Shown in pieces: positions 33,416-42,400 of a DNA stretch of 64,000 nt. The stretch covers positions 806,001-870,000 of the forward strand of contig NZ_JAWQJT010000001.1 of assembly GCF_033441515.1 (NCBI RefSeq), given 5' to 3'. A program made the translations under genes and the position numbers. Each line of letters opens with the position of its first letter. Positions within the stretch are counted from its first letter, which is position 1. The notes under the pieces were generated by a model that saw nothing but the letters and a program-made list of their open reading frames with translations, searched no databases and was not told where the DNA came from. Source of the DNA: Amycolatopsis solani (GTDB lineage: Bacteria > Actinomycetota > Actinomycetes > Mycobacteriales > Pseudonocardiaceae).

Positions 33416-34261
33416 TCAGCACTGCACGAACAGGCCGGTGTAGGCCGTGCACTTCTTCGACGCCTTGTCGTTGGCCGCCGCCGGGTCGGCCGGGGTGCTG
33501 GCCGCTCGCTGGGCCGTGGCCGTGAACGCGCCCCAGGCGAAGATGCCGCCTTCGGAGCTGAACTTCGCCGTGGCCGAGGCGCCCGGGGCGAGGTTGCCGA
33601 TCGTGCAGGTCAGGGCCGTGCCGGCGCGGGTGCAGCCGGTCAGGGCGGTGACCGTGCGGCCCGAGCCCGCGTTGGCCGTCACGCGGACGCCGGTCGCGGT
33701 CGCCGGGCCGGTGTTCGACACCGTGATCACGTAGTCGACGCGGGCGACCAGGCCGGCGCGGGCGGTCCCGGTCAGCGCGACCTTGACGTCGGCCTCGTTC
33801 GGCGCGGCGATCGTGACGACCGGGCCGTCCTCGATGCCGAACGCGTAGTTGTCGCCGGCGAACTGGTGCTGCAGGGTGAACTGCCCGGGGTCGGCGTCCT
33901 CCTTCACGCGGAAGGTGAACGTCACGGTCTTGCTCTCGCCCGCACCCAGGTCGCCGACGCCGCCGCGGAAGCTGCTGAGGTACGGCGAGCACGCGATCGC
34001 GCCGGTGCAGGAGACCAGGTCCAGCACGTCGACGACCGGCTTCTCCTTGGCGTAGAGCGCCGCCTTCGCGCCGGTGACCGTGAAGTCCGTCGGGTTGTAC
34101 AGCTGCTCCGTGACCGTGAGCGTGTCACCCGCGTGCACGGTGGTCGCGCTGACGTCGATCGAGCTGGGCGGGGGCGCCGCGGACGCGACGGCGGGGGCCG
34201 CGATCAGGGCCGCGGTCGTCAGCGCGGCCAGTACTGCGGTTCTTCGTCCGGTTCGCTGCAT
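33416..34261 (-). CDS. Secreted protein with DUF11-like Ig repeats
   Basis: A 281-residue exported protein with signal peptide (AALTTAALIAAPAVASAA) and no membrane anchor. It holds two Ig-like beta domains. The second has the DUF11 pattern VDYVITVSNTGPATATGVRV. Cys pairs (SCTGAIACS; GCTRAGTALTC; C-terminal KKC ... VQC) suggest disulfides. The ATG at 34261 has AGGAGATC upstream. Likely cell-surface or extracellular; no enzymatic motif seen. Confidence 0.8.
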   Translation of the reverse strand: MQRTGRRTAVLAALTTAALIAAPAVASAAPPPSSIDVSATTVHAGDTLTVTEQLYNPTDFTVTGAKAALYAKEKPVVDVLDLVSCTGAIACSPYLSSFRGGVGDLGAGESKTVTFTFRVKEDADPGQFTLQHQFAGDNYAFGIEDGPVVTIAAPNEADVKVALTGTARAGLVARVDYVITVSNTGPATATGVRVTANAGSGRTVTALTGCTRAGTALTCTIGNLAPGASATAKFSSEGGIFAWGAFTATAQRAASTPADPAAANDKASKKCTAYTGLFVQC

Positions 34262-34475
34262 CGTCTTGATCTCCTGGTTCCGAACCGAGGGGTGCCGCTC
34301 CGACCGTGGGGAACCGGTGTGCGCAGCGGGGGTGACGAAGATCAGATCGGCCGTCCCCGAAATTCGTTACCGGGTTCTCGAAACCGTGTCTGAACTGGGG
34401 TTTCCCGCTCGTTGCCCGGTCACCGGACGCCCGGGCGCCCCGAAAATTGTCGGACCCCTGTGGCACGCTCCGCGC

Positions 34476-35018
34476 ATGACCGAACACACCACCCCCGTCG
34501 CGGCGCCGGCCCGGTTGACCGGGCCGCGAGAGGACCTGACACCCGTCGCCGACGAGCGGCAGGCCCTCACCGAGACCCTCGACTACTACCGGCGCACTTT
34601 CGAGCTGAAGTGCGCCGAGCTGGACCCCGCACAGCTGGCCGAGCGCTCGGTACCACCGTCGACGCTGACCCTGCACGGGCTGCTGCGGCACCTCACCGGC
34701 GTCGAACGCTGGTGGTTCCGGATCCAGTTCGCCGGCGAGGACCTCCCGAACCTGTACTACTCCGACGACGACCCGGAGCAGGACTTCACCTCGCTCGACG
34801 GCGATGTGGACGAGGCCTTCGCCCTGTGGCACGCCGAGTGCGCGCGGTCGCGGGAGATCGTCGCGGCGAGCTCGATGGACCAGACCGGGATCCGCCGCAG
34901 CACGGGCGAACCGTTCGCCCTGCGCTGGCTGATGCTGCGCATGATCGGCGAGTACGCGCGGCACTGCGGCCAGGCCGACCTGGTCCGCGAGCGGATCGAC
35001 GGCGTGACGGGCGAGTAG
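34476..35018 (+). CDS. DinB / DUF664 family protein
   Basis: A 180-residue DinB-like four-helix protein. A metal-type His lies in TLHGLLRHLTGVERWWF and a second in EYARHCGQADLVRE, the two conserved helices of the DUF664/DinB group. In actinobacteria such proteins may be mycothiol-dependent transferases; the substrate is unknown. ATG 34476 starts MTEHTT. It converges on the TMEM175-like gene with only 4 bp between stops. Confidence 0.82.
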   Translation: MTEHTTPVAAPARLTGPREDLTPVADERQALTETLDYYRRTFELKCAELDPAQLAERSVPPSTLTLHGLLRHLTGVERWWFRIQFAGEDLPNLYYSDDDPEQDFTSLDGDVDEAFALWHAECARSREIVAASSMDQTGIRRSTGEPFALRWLMLRMIGEYARHCGQADLVRERIDGVTGE

Positions 35019-35022
35019 CGGC

Positions 35023-35664
35023 TCAGGCGGCATCCGCGCGACGGCGGAGGCGGAAGAGGAGGTTGACCACGAGCGGAACGACGATCCAGCACGCGTAGGC
35101 CCAGTGCGTGAAGAAGGCGACCGGGATCGAGACGGCGAAGGCGGCGGCCATCGTGCCGACCCCGCGGTAGACCTTGCCGAAGAGTTCAGGCGGGGTGTCC
35201 GCGCGGTAGTGGTGGTTCAGCTGGATGCGCCGGGCCATGAGGAGGAACAGCGTCAGCGCGACGACCTGGACGAGCGCGTAGAAGACGAAGCGGAATTCGA
35301 ACCCGCCGTCTTCGGCGATCACCTTCGTGGCGAAGGGCATGACCACCTGCGTCAGCAGCCAGCCGAAGCTGAGCCGGACGAGCCCGCCGTCGAGGGTCTT
35401 GACGTGGTCGAACAGCCGGTGGTGGGCGCGCCAGTGGCCGCCGATCACGACGAAACTGATCAGGAAGGAGACGTATTCGGACTGGTGATGGCCGAGTGAA
35501 CGCAGCAGTTCGGCGCCGGTGGCGCCCTCCGGCAGCGGCAGCTCGAGCGCCAGCAACGTGATCGCGATGGCGACGACGGCGTCCGAAAAGAAGGTCAGCC
35601 GCTCGGCGGCGAAGCCCCGGGGTTCGGCGTCGGCGGTGTCCTCGGTGGACGGAGCGCTGGTCAT
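35023..35664 (-). CDS. TMEM175-family potassium channel protein
   Basis: A 213-residue integral membrane protein. The family signature RLTFFSDAVVAIAITLLALEL (FSD motif in helix 1) is present near the N-terminus, followed by five further helices, for example YVSFLISFVVIGGHW and AFAVSIPVAFFTHWAYA. Bacterial TMEM175 proteins of this length form tetrameric K+ channels. ATG 35664 is the preferred start, and no neighbour suggests a particular physiological role. Confidence 0.85.
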   Translation of the reverse strand: MTSAPSTEDTADAEPRGFAAERLTFFSDAVVAIAITLLALELPLPEGATGAELLRSLGHHQSEYVSFLISFVVIGGHWRAHHRLFDHVKTLDGGLVRLSFGWLLTQVVMPFATKVIAEDGGFEFRFVFYALVQVVALTLFLLMARRIQLNHHYRADTPPELFGKVYRGVGTMAAAFAVSIPVAFFTHWAYACWIVVPLVVNLLFRLRRRADAA

Positions 35665-35733
35665 GGCAGGTGAGGGTGCCAGACGCGCACCGCGCGACGG
35701 TCGCCGAGGCCGGGCGCGTGCGATGCTGACGTC

Positions 35734-37143
35734 ATGACCGTCGACCCCGACTCCGGACTGCTGTCCCCGGTACGGGCCGGTACGCCGGCCGAAACATCGA
35801 CCGGCGACGAGGCTTGGCTGCGCGCCCTGCTCGACGCCGAGGCGGCGCTGGCGAGGGCGCAGGCGCGGCTCGGGACGGTACCGCCCGAGGCCGCGGACGC
35901 GATCACGGAAGCGGCGGGCAGTGCGCGGATCGACGTCGTCGAGCTGGCGCGGGGGTCGCGGGCGACCGCGAACCCGGTCGTCGGCCTGGTGAAGGCGCTG
36001 ACCGCGGCGGTCGGCGGGAGCGCGGGCGAGTACGTGCACCGCGGTTCGACGAGCCAGGACATCTTCGACACCGCGATGATGCTGGTCGCCGACCGGACGC
36101 TGCGGCCGCTCGCCGCCGACCTCGACGCCACCGCCGAGGCGCTGGCCGAGCTGGCGCGCGCGCACCGGGACACGACCATGGCCGGGCGCACGCTGACCGC
36201 GCACGCGGTGCCGACGACGTTCGGGCTCAAGGCCGCGGGCTGGCGGCAGCTGGTGCTGGACGCGGCCGTCCGGATCCGGCGGCTGCTCGACGGCGGGCTG
36301 CCGGTCTCACTCGGCGGGGCGGCGGGGACGCTGGCGGCGTACGTGGAGTACGCCCGCCTGGCGGACGAGCGCGGCGTCGGCGATGACTACGCCGAGCGGC
36401 TCGTGGCCGCGTTCGCCGAGGAGACCGGGCTGGCCGTGCCGGTGCTGCCGTGGCATTCGCTGCGGACGCCGGTCGCCGACCTCGCCGGTGCGCTCGCGTT
36501 CGTCGCCGGTGCGCTGGGGAAGGTGGCCGTCGACGTGGCCACGTTGACGCGGACCGAGCTGGGTGAGGTCGTCGAGCCGGCCGCCGGTGGGCGGGGTGGG
36601 TCGTCGGCGATGCCGCACAAGCGGAACCCCGTGCTCGCGACGCTGATCCGGTCGGCCGCGCTGCAGGTTCCGGTGCTGGCCGCCGGGGTCACGCAGTCGA
36701 TGCTGGCCGAGGACGAACGGTCGGCCGGGGTCTGGCATGCCGAGTGGCAGCTCGTGCGTGAGTGCCTGCGGCTGACCGGTGGGGCCGCGCACACCGCCGT
36801 CGAGCTGGCGCGGGGGCTCAGCGCTCAGCCGGCGCGGATGCGGGCGAACGTGGCGTCGACGCACGGGCTGATCGTCTCCGAGCGGCTCTCCGCCGTGCTC
36901 GCGCCGCTGCTCGGGAAGGCCAAGGCCAAGGAGCTGCTGGGTGAGGCTTCCCAGCGGGCGGTGCGCGAAGACCGGCCGCTGCGGGAGGTGCTGGACGAGC
37001 TGCCCGCCGTCACCGGGGTGCTGACGCCGGCCGCGCTCGACGGGCTGCTCGATCCCGCTGGGTACACCGGGGCCGCGGGGGTACTGGTCGACCGCGCGCT
37101 CGGGTCAGGACCCGCAGCTCAGGAGCCGGCGAAAAAACTTTGA
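35734..37143 (+). CDS. pcaB: 3-carboxy-cis,cis-muconate cycloisomerase-like lyase
   Basis: A 469-residue fumarase/aspartase-superfamily enzyme. The family signature is GGSSAMPHKRNPV; VHRGSTSQDIFDTA and RTLTAHAVPTTFGLKAAGW (His loop) match the 3-carboxymuconate cycloisomerase branch (EC 5.5.1.2, protocatechuate pathway). Adenylosuccinate lyase is less likely from these loops. No other pca gene lies nearby, so this is a lone copy, possibly with a different substrate. It starts at ATG 35734 in a gap of 69 bp from the divergent TMEM175 gene. Confidence 0.82.
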   Translation: MTVDPDSGLLSPVRAGTPAETSTGDEAWLRALLDAEAALARAQARLGTVPPEAADAITEAAGSARIDVVELARGSRATANPVVGLVKALTAAVGGSAGEYVHRGSTSQDIFDTAMMLVADRTLRPLAADLDATAEALAELARAHRDTTMAGRTLTAHAVPTTFGLKAAGWRQLVLDAAVRIRRLLDGGLPVSLGGAAGTLAAYVEYARLADERGVGDDYAERLVAAFAEETGLAVPVLPWHSLRTPVADLAGALAFVAGALGKVAVDVATLTRTELGEVVEPAAGGRGGSSAMPHKRNPVLATLIRSAALQVPVLAAGVTQSMLAEDERSAGVWHAEWQLVRECLRLTGGAAHTAVELARGLSAQPARMRANVASTHGLIVSERLSAVLAPLLGKAKAKELLGEASQRAVREDRPLREVLDELPAVTGVLTPAALDGLLDPAGYTGAAGVLVDRALGSGPAAQEPAKKL

Positions 37144-37226
37144 ACCGGCTCCGGCGGGTGTCCGTGTAGTGGGTATCAGGCCGCACCGAGCGGCGGGAAA
37201 ACCCAACGGACACAAGGAGAACTTCC

Positions 37227-38216
37227 ATGCTTCGCACGCGCATCGCCGTCTCCGTCGCCGCGGCGGCAGCCGGGCTGGCAGTGCTCACCGCTTGCTCGGG
37301 TGCCGAAACTGCTCAGCCGGTCATCGCCCCCGCAGCGGCCGGGGGCACCGGCGGCGGCCAGCTCGCCAACGGCCAGGTCGGCAACGCCGCCCCCGCGTCG
37401 AACGAGTCGAAACTCGTCGTCGCGGACGTCGCCAGCGTCGGACAGGTGATCACCGACCAGAACGGGATGACGCTCTACCGGTTCGACAAGGACACGGCGA
37501 AGCCGCCGAAGTCCAATTGCGACGGTGACTGCGCCAAGGCTTGGCCGCCGGTGCTGTCGACCGGGGACGTGCAGGTCGAGGGTGTCGACAAGAGCCTCGT
37601 CGGCAAGGTGACGCGGTCCGACGGCACCGAGCAGATCACCGTCGGCGGGTGGGCGCTCTACCGCTACGCCAAGGACACCAAGGCCGGGGACGCGACCGGG
37701 CAGGGTGTCGGTGGCGCCTGGTACGCCGCGAACGCCAAGGGCGGGAAGGCCGGGCAGGCCGCGGCCGAAGCCGGCGTCGTCAAGCTCAGCGCGAGCAAGA
37801 TCGACGGGCTCGGGGACGCGATCGTCGACCAGAAGGGGATGACGCTCTACCTCTTCACGAAGGACACCAAGAAGGCCAAGACGTCCGCCTGCAACGGTGA
37901 CTGCGCCAAGACGTGGCCCGCGGTCCTCTCGAACAACGGCAAGGTCGAACTGCAGGGCATCGACTCGAAGCTGCTCGGCAGCATCAAGCGCGCGGACGGC
38001 ACCGAGCAGGTCACCATCGGCGGCTGGCCGGTCTACACCTTCGCGAAGGACCTGAAGCCGGGCGACGCGAACGGCATGGGCGTCAACGGCACGTGGTTCG
38101 TGATCGAGCCCAACGGCTGCAAGGTCGGGACCACCCCCAGCTCCGCCGCCAACCAGGCTCCGGCTGACAGCGGTGCTGGGAGCAGCAACTCCGGCTCCGG
38201 TGGCACCACCTACTGA
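37227..38216 (+). CDS. Lipoprotein with tandem PF03640 secreted repeats
   Basis: A 329-residue lipoprotein with lipobox LAVLTAC. Two long homologous repeats follow (about 65-175 and 190-300), each with GMTLYxF, CxGDCAKxWPxVL, DGTEQxTxGGWxxY and a final GxGVxGxWxx segment. This is the secreted-repeat family PF03640 (COG4315). Each repeat has two Cys able to pair. The C-terminus is Ser/Gly-rich. An AAGGAGAA site precedes ATG 37227. Such proteins may contribute to extracellular redox or haem processes, but the role is unestablished. Confidence 0.85.
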   Translation: MLRTRIAVSVAAAAAGLAVLTACSGAETAQPVIAPAAAGGTGGGQLANGQVGNAAPASNESKLVVADVASVGQVITDQNGMTLYRFDKDTAKPPKSNCDGDCAKAWPPVLSTGDVQVEGVDKSLVGKVTRSDGTEQITVGGWALYRYAKDTKAGDATGQGVGGAWYAANAKGGKAGQAAAEAGVVKLSASKIDGLGDAIVDQKGMTLYLFTKDTKKAKTSACNGDCAKTWPAVLSNNGKVELQGIDSKLLGSIKRADGTEQVTIGGWPVYTFAKDLKPGDANGMGVNGTWFVIEPNGCKVGTTPSSAANQAPADSGAGSSNSGSGGTTY

Positions 38217-38231
38217 ACCACCACGAACTGC

Positions 38232-38861
38232 TTAGTGGGCGAGGCCCGGCGGACGCTCTTCACGAGCGGCCTCCGGGCCTCGCTCGTCGTGGTTGCGGCG
38301 CAGGAACGACCGGCGGCGCGGCTGGGCGGCGACGTCGTCGGTGCGGTCGCGGTCGATGATCTCGGTGCGCTGCTCGGCGATCGCCGGCTCGCCGGCCGTC
38401 TCGTCCTCGGGCAGGAGGATGGTGCGGCGGGCGGGGAGAACCGCGATCAGCAGGCCGAGCGCCGCGACGCCGAGGTGCAGCCACGTGTCGGCGGGGCCCA
38501 TGTCCATCGGGTTGCCGGCGGTGGCGAAGGGGTTGTTCGAGATGAGGCCGTCGATCATCAGGCCCCACACGAACAGCAGGCCGTAACCGATGAAGAGCAG
38601 CCAGCCGAACGTCCGGGCCCGGAACGAGCCGAACGCCAGCAGCAGGCCGACCACGCCGGTCACGACGCGGACCAGGCTCATGAGCGGGTTGGCGGAGAAC
38701 CGCCAGAACCCCGCGTCGTGGTGGCCGGCGAAATTGCCGAAGCCCGTCCTGGTCAATCCGATGATGCCGACGACGAGGAACGCGATCCCGGCCAGTCCGG
38801 CCAGCACCTGCGCCGGCTGCAGGCCGCGAACCCGGATGCGTGCGCCTTTCGCGTTAACCAT
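38232..38861 (-). CDS. DUF4383 membrane protein
   Basis: A 209-residue membrane protein with four helices: AGLAGIAFLVVGIIGLTRTG, SLVRVVTGVVGLLLAFGSF, FGWLLFIGYGLLFVWGLMID and WLHLGVAALGLLIAVLPAR. This matches DUF4383. The cytoplasmic tail (~145-209) is charged and Arg/Glu-rich. ATG 38861 follows AAGGACTGGAG. It converges on the repeat lipoprotein with 15 bp between stops. Function unknown. Confidence 0.82.
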   Translation of the reverse strand: MVNAKGARIRVRGLQPAQVLAGLAGIAFLVVGIIGLTRTGFGNFAGHHDAGFWRFSANPLMSLVRVVTGVVGLLLAFGSFRARTFGWLLFIGYGLLFVWGLMIDGLISNNPFATAGNPMDMGPADTWLHLGVAALGLLIAVLPARRTILLPEDETAGEPAIAEQRTEIIDRDRTDDVAAQPRRRSFLRRNHDERGPEAAREERPPGLAH

Positions 38862-39051
38862 GACTCCAGTCCTTCCCAGCGGGTGGTGACGATCGTCACC
38901 GCCCTCAGGTACCCCGCGAACACGGTGAGCGAAACGACGGTGCTTGCCCGCGGGCCGCCTGCGCGTTCGCGGAATCGGTGCGCGGCGAGAGCTATCCCAC
39001 AGATTCACCCGTTTCGGCGAACAGCGCGCGGTGCTCCCGGCAATCCGGAGC

Positions 39052-39930
39052 ATGCGCAAGCTGAGCGGGATCTTCCTGGTGGGACTGTGCCTGGGGGCGG
39101 TCGGCGCGGTGGTGATCACCGCGCGTCACGACGTCCCGGCGGCGCCCGCGCCACTCGCGGTCGCGGAACCGCTGACAACGATGTCGGATTCGCCGGTGAA
39201 CACGCCGACGCCGACACCCGGCAAGAGCGCCACGCCCAGCAAGAGCGCCGCGCCCGAGAGCGCGCCGAAGGTGGAGACCGCCGAACTGGACCGGCTGATG
39301 CCGAGCGGGACCGCCAGCGCCGTCGTGTTCGACCGGCAGAGCGGCGCGACGACCGCTTCGGTGCGGGCGGAGCGCGGGTACACGTCGGCGTCGCTGGTGA
39401 AGCTGCTGATCGCGCTCGCCGTGCTCGACGGGGGCGGGCCCACCGCGTCGGTGCAGAAGATGTTGTCCCGCAGCGACGACGAGCTCGCGAGCCGGTTCTG
39501 GTCGGCCTACGGCGGGCCGGCGATCGTGACGCGCTGGGCCACCAAGCTCGGGCTCACCGGGACGCGGCCGCCCGCGGATCCCGGGCGCTGGGGTGACACG
39601 CGGATCACCGCGCGGGACGTCGTGCGGATCTACCAGTACCTGCTGGAGCACGCGCCCGGCGCGATCATGGCCGCCCTGCGGGACGCGACCGAGCGGGGGT
39701 CGGACGGGTTCCGGCAGTACTTCGGCATCCCGGACGCCGCCGGGGGACGGCCGTGGGCGGTCAAGCAGGGCTGGTCGTGCTGCCGGCCGACGCGGGTGCT
39801 GCACACCTCCGGCGTGGTCGGCGACGGGGACCGCTACATCGTGGTCGTGCTCAGCGAGCACCCCGCTTCGGTCGACTACGCGGCCGGCTCGAAGCGGGTG
39901 ACGGCGATCGTCACCGCGCTCCTCGGCTGA
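39052..39930 (+). CDS. Secreted/anchored penicillin-binding-fold serine hydrolase
   Basis: A 292-residue protein with an N-terminal signal anchor (GIFLVGLCLGAVGAVVIT), a Thr/Pro/Ser-rich linker, and a beta-lactamase/transpeptidase-like domain. The likely SxxK is in TSASLVKLLIA, the second motif in SRSDDELASRFW, and a KQGW-type third motif later (WAVKQGWSC). It is shorter than true carboxypeptidases and resembles actinobacterial class A-like hydrolases of unknown function. ATG 39052 has only GGAG very close by, so the start could be further upstream. Confidence 0.72.
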   Translation: MRKLSGIFLVGLCLGAVGAVVITARHDVPAAPAPLAVAEPLTTMSDSPVNTPTPTPGKSATPSKSAAPESAPKVETAELDRLMPSGTASAVVFDRQSGATTASVRAERGYTSASLVKLLIALAVLDGGGPTASVQKMLSRSDDELASRFWSAYGGPAIVTRWATKLGLTGTRPPADPGRWGDTRITARDVVRIYQYLLEHAPGAIMAALRDATERGSDGFRQYFGIPDAAGGRPWAVKQGWSCCRPTRVLHTSGVVGDGDRYIVVVLSEHPASVDYAAGSKRVTAIVTALLG

Positions 39931-39932
39931 AG

Positions 39933-41138
39933 CTACTGGTCCGTGTCGGCCAGGGCTCCGTGCGCGCCGGAACGCGGCAACGGCCAGGGCAGGACGCCAC
40001 CCGTCGTCTCCGCCTGGCGGCCGGCCGGGGCCGGGCCCGCCGTGTGGGCGCCGATCCAGGCCAGCAGGTCCGGGATCTGGGACTTGAAGGTGTTCATGTT
40101 GTGGCCCGCGTCCGGGATGCGCCACGACGTGAACTGCAGCGGCGGCCGGGCCGCGGCGCGGATCTGGTCGATCGCGTAGCTCTCGTAGCTCTCCTTCTCG
40201 CCCGAAACGGCGAGGATCTGCACCGGCGACGGGTGGAGGCGGACGTTGACCCGGACGTTGTTGGCGTCGTTGATGTCCTGACGGCCGTGGAACAGGTCCT
40301 CGGTCTCGGCGTCGATCTGGGCCTTGTCGTAGCCGCTGACGCTGACCGCCTGCCCGTACCACTGCGGGTGGCGGGTCACCAGGTTCATCGCGCAGTAACC
40401 GCCGGACGACCAGCCCGCGATGGTCCACGCCTGGCGGTTCGGGGCGACGCCCAGCTTCTGCAGGGCCCAGTCGCGCAGGTCGGCCGTCAGGTACGTGTCG
40501 TTCGCCGTGCCGTTGACCTCGTCGACGCATTCGGTGTCGTGGCCGACCTTCGGGACGCCCGTCGGGTCGGGGACGATCACCACCGTCGGCGGCAGCGCCT
40601 TGCGCGCGATCGCCGCGTCGAGTTGCTGGGGCATGCCGTAGACGGCGAAGACCTCGGGGCCGGACGGGTAGTTCGGGATCCACTCGATCGCCGGGAACCG
40701 GAGTTCCTTGTACGCCGCGTCGAAGTACTGCGGGGGCAGGTAGACCGTGACGTCGCGGGTCAGCTTGGTGCGGCGGCCCGTCACCTTCATGTGGACGACG
40801 GTGCCCTTGCCCTCCTTCGCGTGCGCCACCCCCGTGTCGCGCAGCTTCTCGAGGTCCTCGCCGTTCTGCGCCGCCTCGGCGTCGGTGCCCTGGCCGGAGT
40901 ACACGCCGGTGCCGATCAGCGAGCCGACCGTCGGGAAGAAGCCGCCGATCATGTTGCCCGCCATGCCGGTGGTCAAGACCAGCAGGACGACCGCGAGCAG
41001 GATCGTGGCGCTGCGCCACAGGCGCTTGCGCTTCCAGCGGTCCCAGAACCACGGGACCGCGATGATCGCGAGCAGCGTGAGCACGACGACCACAACCATG
41101 TTGACCGGCGAATCCAGCCGGATGCTGCTCAAGCTCAT
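39933..41138 (-). CDS. Membrane-anchored esterase (esterase D / antigen 85-like)
   Basis: A 401-residue protein with two N-terminal membrane helices (MVVVVVLTLLAIIAVPWFW and SATILLAVVLLVLTTGMAG) and an extracytoplasmic alpha/beta hydrolase of the esterase D/Ag85 type. The nucleophile is in IAGWSSGGYCA, the acid region in PPTVVIVPDP, and the His in DAGHNMNTF. Related actinobacterial proteins transfer or remove acyl groups on cell-wall lipids or glycans. ATG 41138 is served by a sigma-A-like promoter at 41196-41223. Its stop is 2 bp beyond the convergent serine hydrolase stop. Confidence 0.82.
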   Translation of the reverse strand: MSLSSIRLDSPVNMVVVVVLTLLAIIAVPWFWDRWKRKRLWRSATILLAVVLLVLTTGMAGNMIGGFFPTVGSLIGTGVYSGQGTDAEAAQNGEDLEKLRDTGVAHAKEGKGTVVHMKVTGRRTKLTRDVTVYLPPQYFDAAYKELRFPAIEWIPNYPSGPEVFAVYGMPQQLDAAIARKALPPTVVIVPDPTGVPKVGHDTECVDEVNGTANDTYLTADLRDWALQKLGVAPNRQAWTIAGWSSGGYCAMNLVTRHPQWYGQAVSVSGYDKAQIDAETEDLFHGRQDINDANNVRVNVRLHPSPVQILAVSGEKESYESYAIDQIRAAARPPLQFTSWRIPDAGHNMNTFKSQIPDLLAWIGAHTAGPAPAGRQAETTGGVLPWPLPRSGAHGALADTDQ

Positions 41139-41195
41139 GGGTCGGTCCTTCCGGGCGGGCAGTGAATGCGCACCCGGAACCCCCCGGGACTCGCG

Positions 41196-41223
41196 TATAT
41201 ATCACGTTTGAGCCCACGGACAA
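41196..41223 (-). promoter_or_regulatory. Sigma-A-type promoter for the membrane esterase
   Basis: On the minus strand TTGTCC (41223-41218) is followed after 16 nt by TATATA (41201-41196), about 60 bp upstream of the esterase ATG. It is the most AT-rich point locally. Confidence 0.6.
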
Positions 41224-41259
41224 GTTGCGGCCCTGTGACTTCTGTCATAGGGCCGCAAC
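41224..41259 (-). terminator. 16-bp hairpin after the HSL-type hydrolase gene
   Basis: GTTGCGGCCCTGTGAC (41224-41239) pairs with GTCATAGGGCCGCAAC (41244-41259) across a TTCT loop, one G-T pair only. It lies 26 bp beyond the hydrolase stop and directly upstream of the esterase promoter, so it fits a terminator, followed by CTTGTCC rather than a U-tract. Confidence 0.75.
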
Positions 41260-41285
41260 GTGCGCCGGACTCAGCGATTTCTCAG

Positions 41286-42248
41286 TTATTTCCCCAAAGC
41301 GCGGGTCAGCACGGTGATGGCCTGCGTGATCGCGGCCTCGGCGGCGTGGGTCTCGCGCAGCGCGTTGACCATCACGAAGTCGTGGATGATCCCCTGGTAC
41401 CGGACGGCCGTGACGGGCACGCCGGCCTGGCGCAGCTTCGCCGCGTAGGCCTCGCCTTCGTCGCGGAGGACGTCGGCCTCGCCGGTGATCACGAGGGCCG
41501 GGGGCAGGCCGGCGAGCTCGTCGAGCGACGCGCGCAGCGGCGACGCGGTGATCTCCGCGCGCTGGGCGGGGTCGGTCGTGTACTGGTCCCAGAACCACTT
41601 CATGCCTTCGCGCCCGAGGAAGTAGCCCTCGGCGAACTGCAGGTACGACTCGGTGTCGAAGTTCGCGTCGGTGACCGGGTAGAAGAGCACCTGCTGCTTG
41701 AAGGTGACGTCGCCGCGCTGCTTGGCGAGCAGGGTCAGCGCCGCGGTCATGTTGCCGCCGACGGAGTCGCCCGCGATCGCGATGCGCGAAGTGTCCAGCC
41801 CGTGCGAAGCACCGTCGGAAGCAACCCACTTCGCCACGGCGTAGCTCTGCTCGATGGCGACCGGGTAGCGCGCCTCCGGCGAACGGTCGTACTCGGGGAA
41901 CACGACGGCGGCACCGACGCCGGCCGCGAGTTCGCGCACCAGCCGCTCGTGGGTGTGGAAGTCGCCGAACACCCAGCCCGCGCCGTGGATGTAGACGATC
42001 ACCGGCAGCGGACCTTCGACGCCTTCGGGGCGGACGATCCGGGTCTCGACCTCGCCGGTCGGGCCACCCGGCACCTTGATGACCTCGATCGACGCGGCGG
42101 CCATGGCGACGTCGCCGTCCTGGACGCCGTCGACGGCCTTGCGCCCTTCCGCGGGCGGCAGCTGGAACAGGTACGGCGGGGTGTCGGTGGCCTCGGCGAA
42201 CGCCTGCGCGGCCGGTTCGAGGGCCAAGTTGTGCGGGTTGGCGGTCAT
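41286..42248 (-). CDS. HSL-family alpha/beta hydrolase (esterase/lipase)
   Basis: A 320-residue cytoplasmic hydrolase of the hormone-sensitive-lipase family. The oxyanion motif HGAGWVFGDF corresponds to HGGG with one Gly changed to Ala; nucleophile elbow GDSVGGNMT; Asp in GEADVLRDEG; His in GIIHDFVMV. ATG 42248 has GAGGAGG upstream. It is divergent from the OhrR-like regulator, and overlapping palindromes in between (42296-42314) indicate it is the regulated target. Substrate: a carboxyl ester, unknown. Confidence 0.88.
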   Translation of the reverse strand: MTANPHNLALEPAAQAFAEATDTPPYLFQLPPAEGRKAVDGVQDGDVAMAAASIEVIKVPGGPTGEVETRIVRPEGVEGPLPVIVYIHGAGWVFGDFHTHERLVRELAAGVGAAVVFPEYDRSPEARYPVAIEQSYAVAKWVASDGASHGLDTSRIAIAGDSVGGNMTAALTLLAKQRGDVTFKQQVLFYPVTDANFDTESYLQFAEGYFLGREGMKWFWDQYTTDPAQRAEITASPLRASLDELAGLPPALVITGEADVLRDEGEAYAAKLRQAGVPVTAVRYQGIIHDFVMVNALRETHAAEAAITQAITVLTRALGK

Positions 42249-42295
42249 GTCGTCCTCCTCGGGGTGAAGCGAGCTGATGCCATGAAGGTAGCTCT

Positions 42296-42314
42296 CAACT
42301 GAGTTGTGCACAAC
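42296..42314. promoter_or_regulatory. Overlapping palindromic operator of the OhrR-like regulator
   Basis: CAACT-G-AGTTG (42296-42306) overlaps GTTGTGCACAAC (42303-42314). A further TTCAGTTG half-site lies near 42343. These AACT/AGTT repeats resemble OhrR/MarR operators and sit between the divergent hydrolase and the regulator, 50-100 bp from each start. Confidence 0.65.
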
Positions 42315-42400
42315 CAAATGACACCCAATGAGATGCAGGGCACTTCAGTTGCCGCGCAGCCTGATGTCGGGGAGCATGGAGAGTCACGAGAGGAGGCGCC

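Noticed and set aside
35734..37143. Adenylosuccinate lyase (purB).
   Set aside because: Loop motifs and N-terminus fit the carboxymuconate cycloisomerase branch better; not fully excluded.
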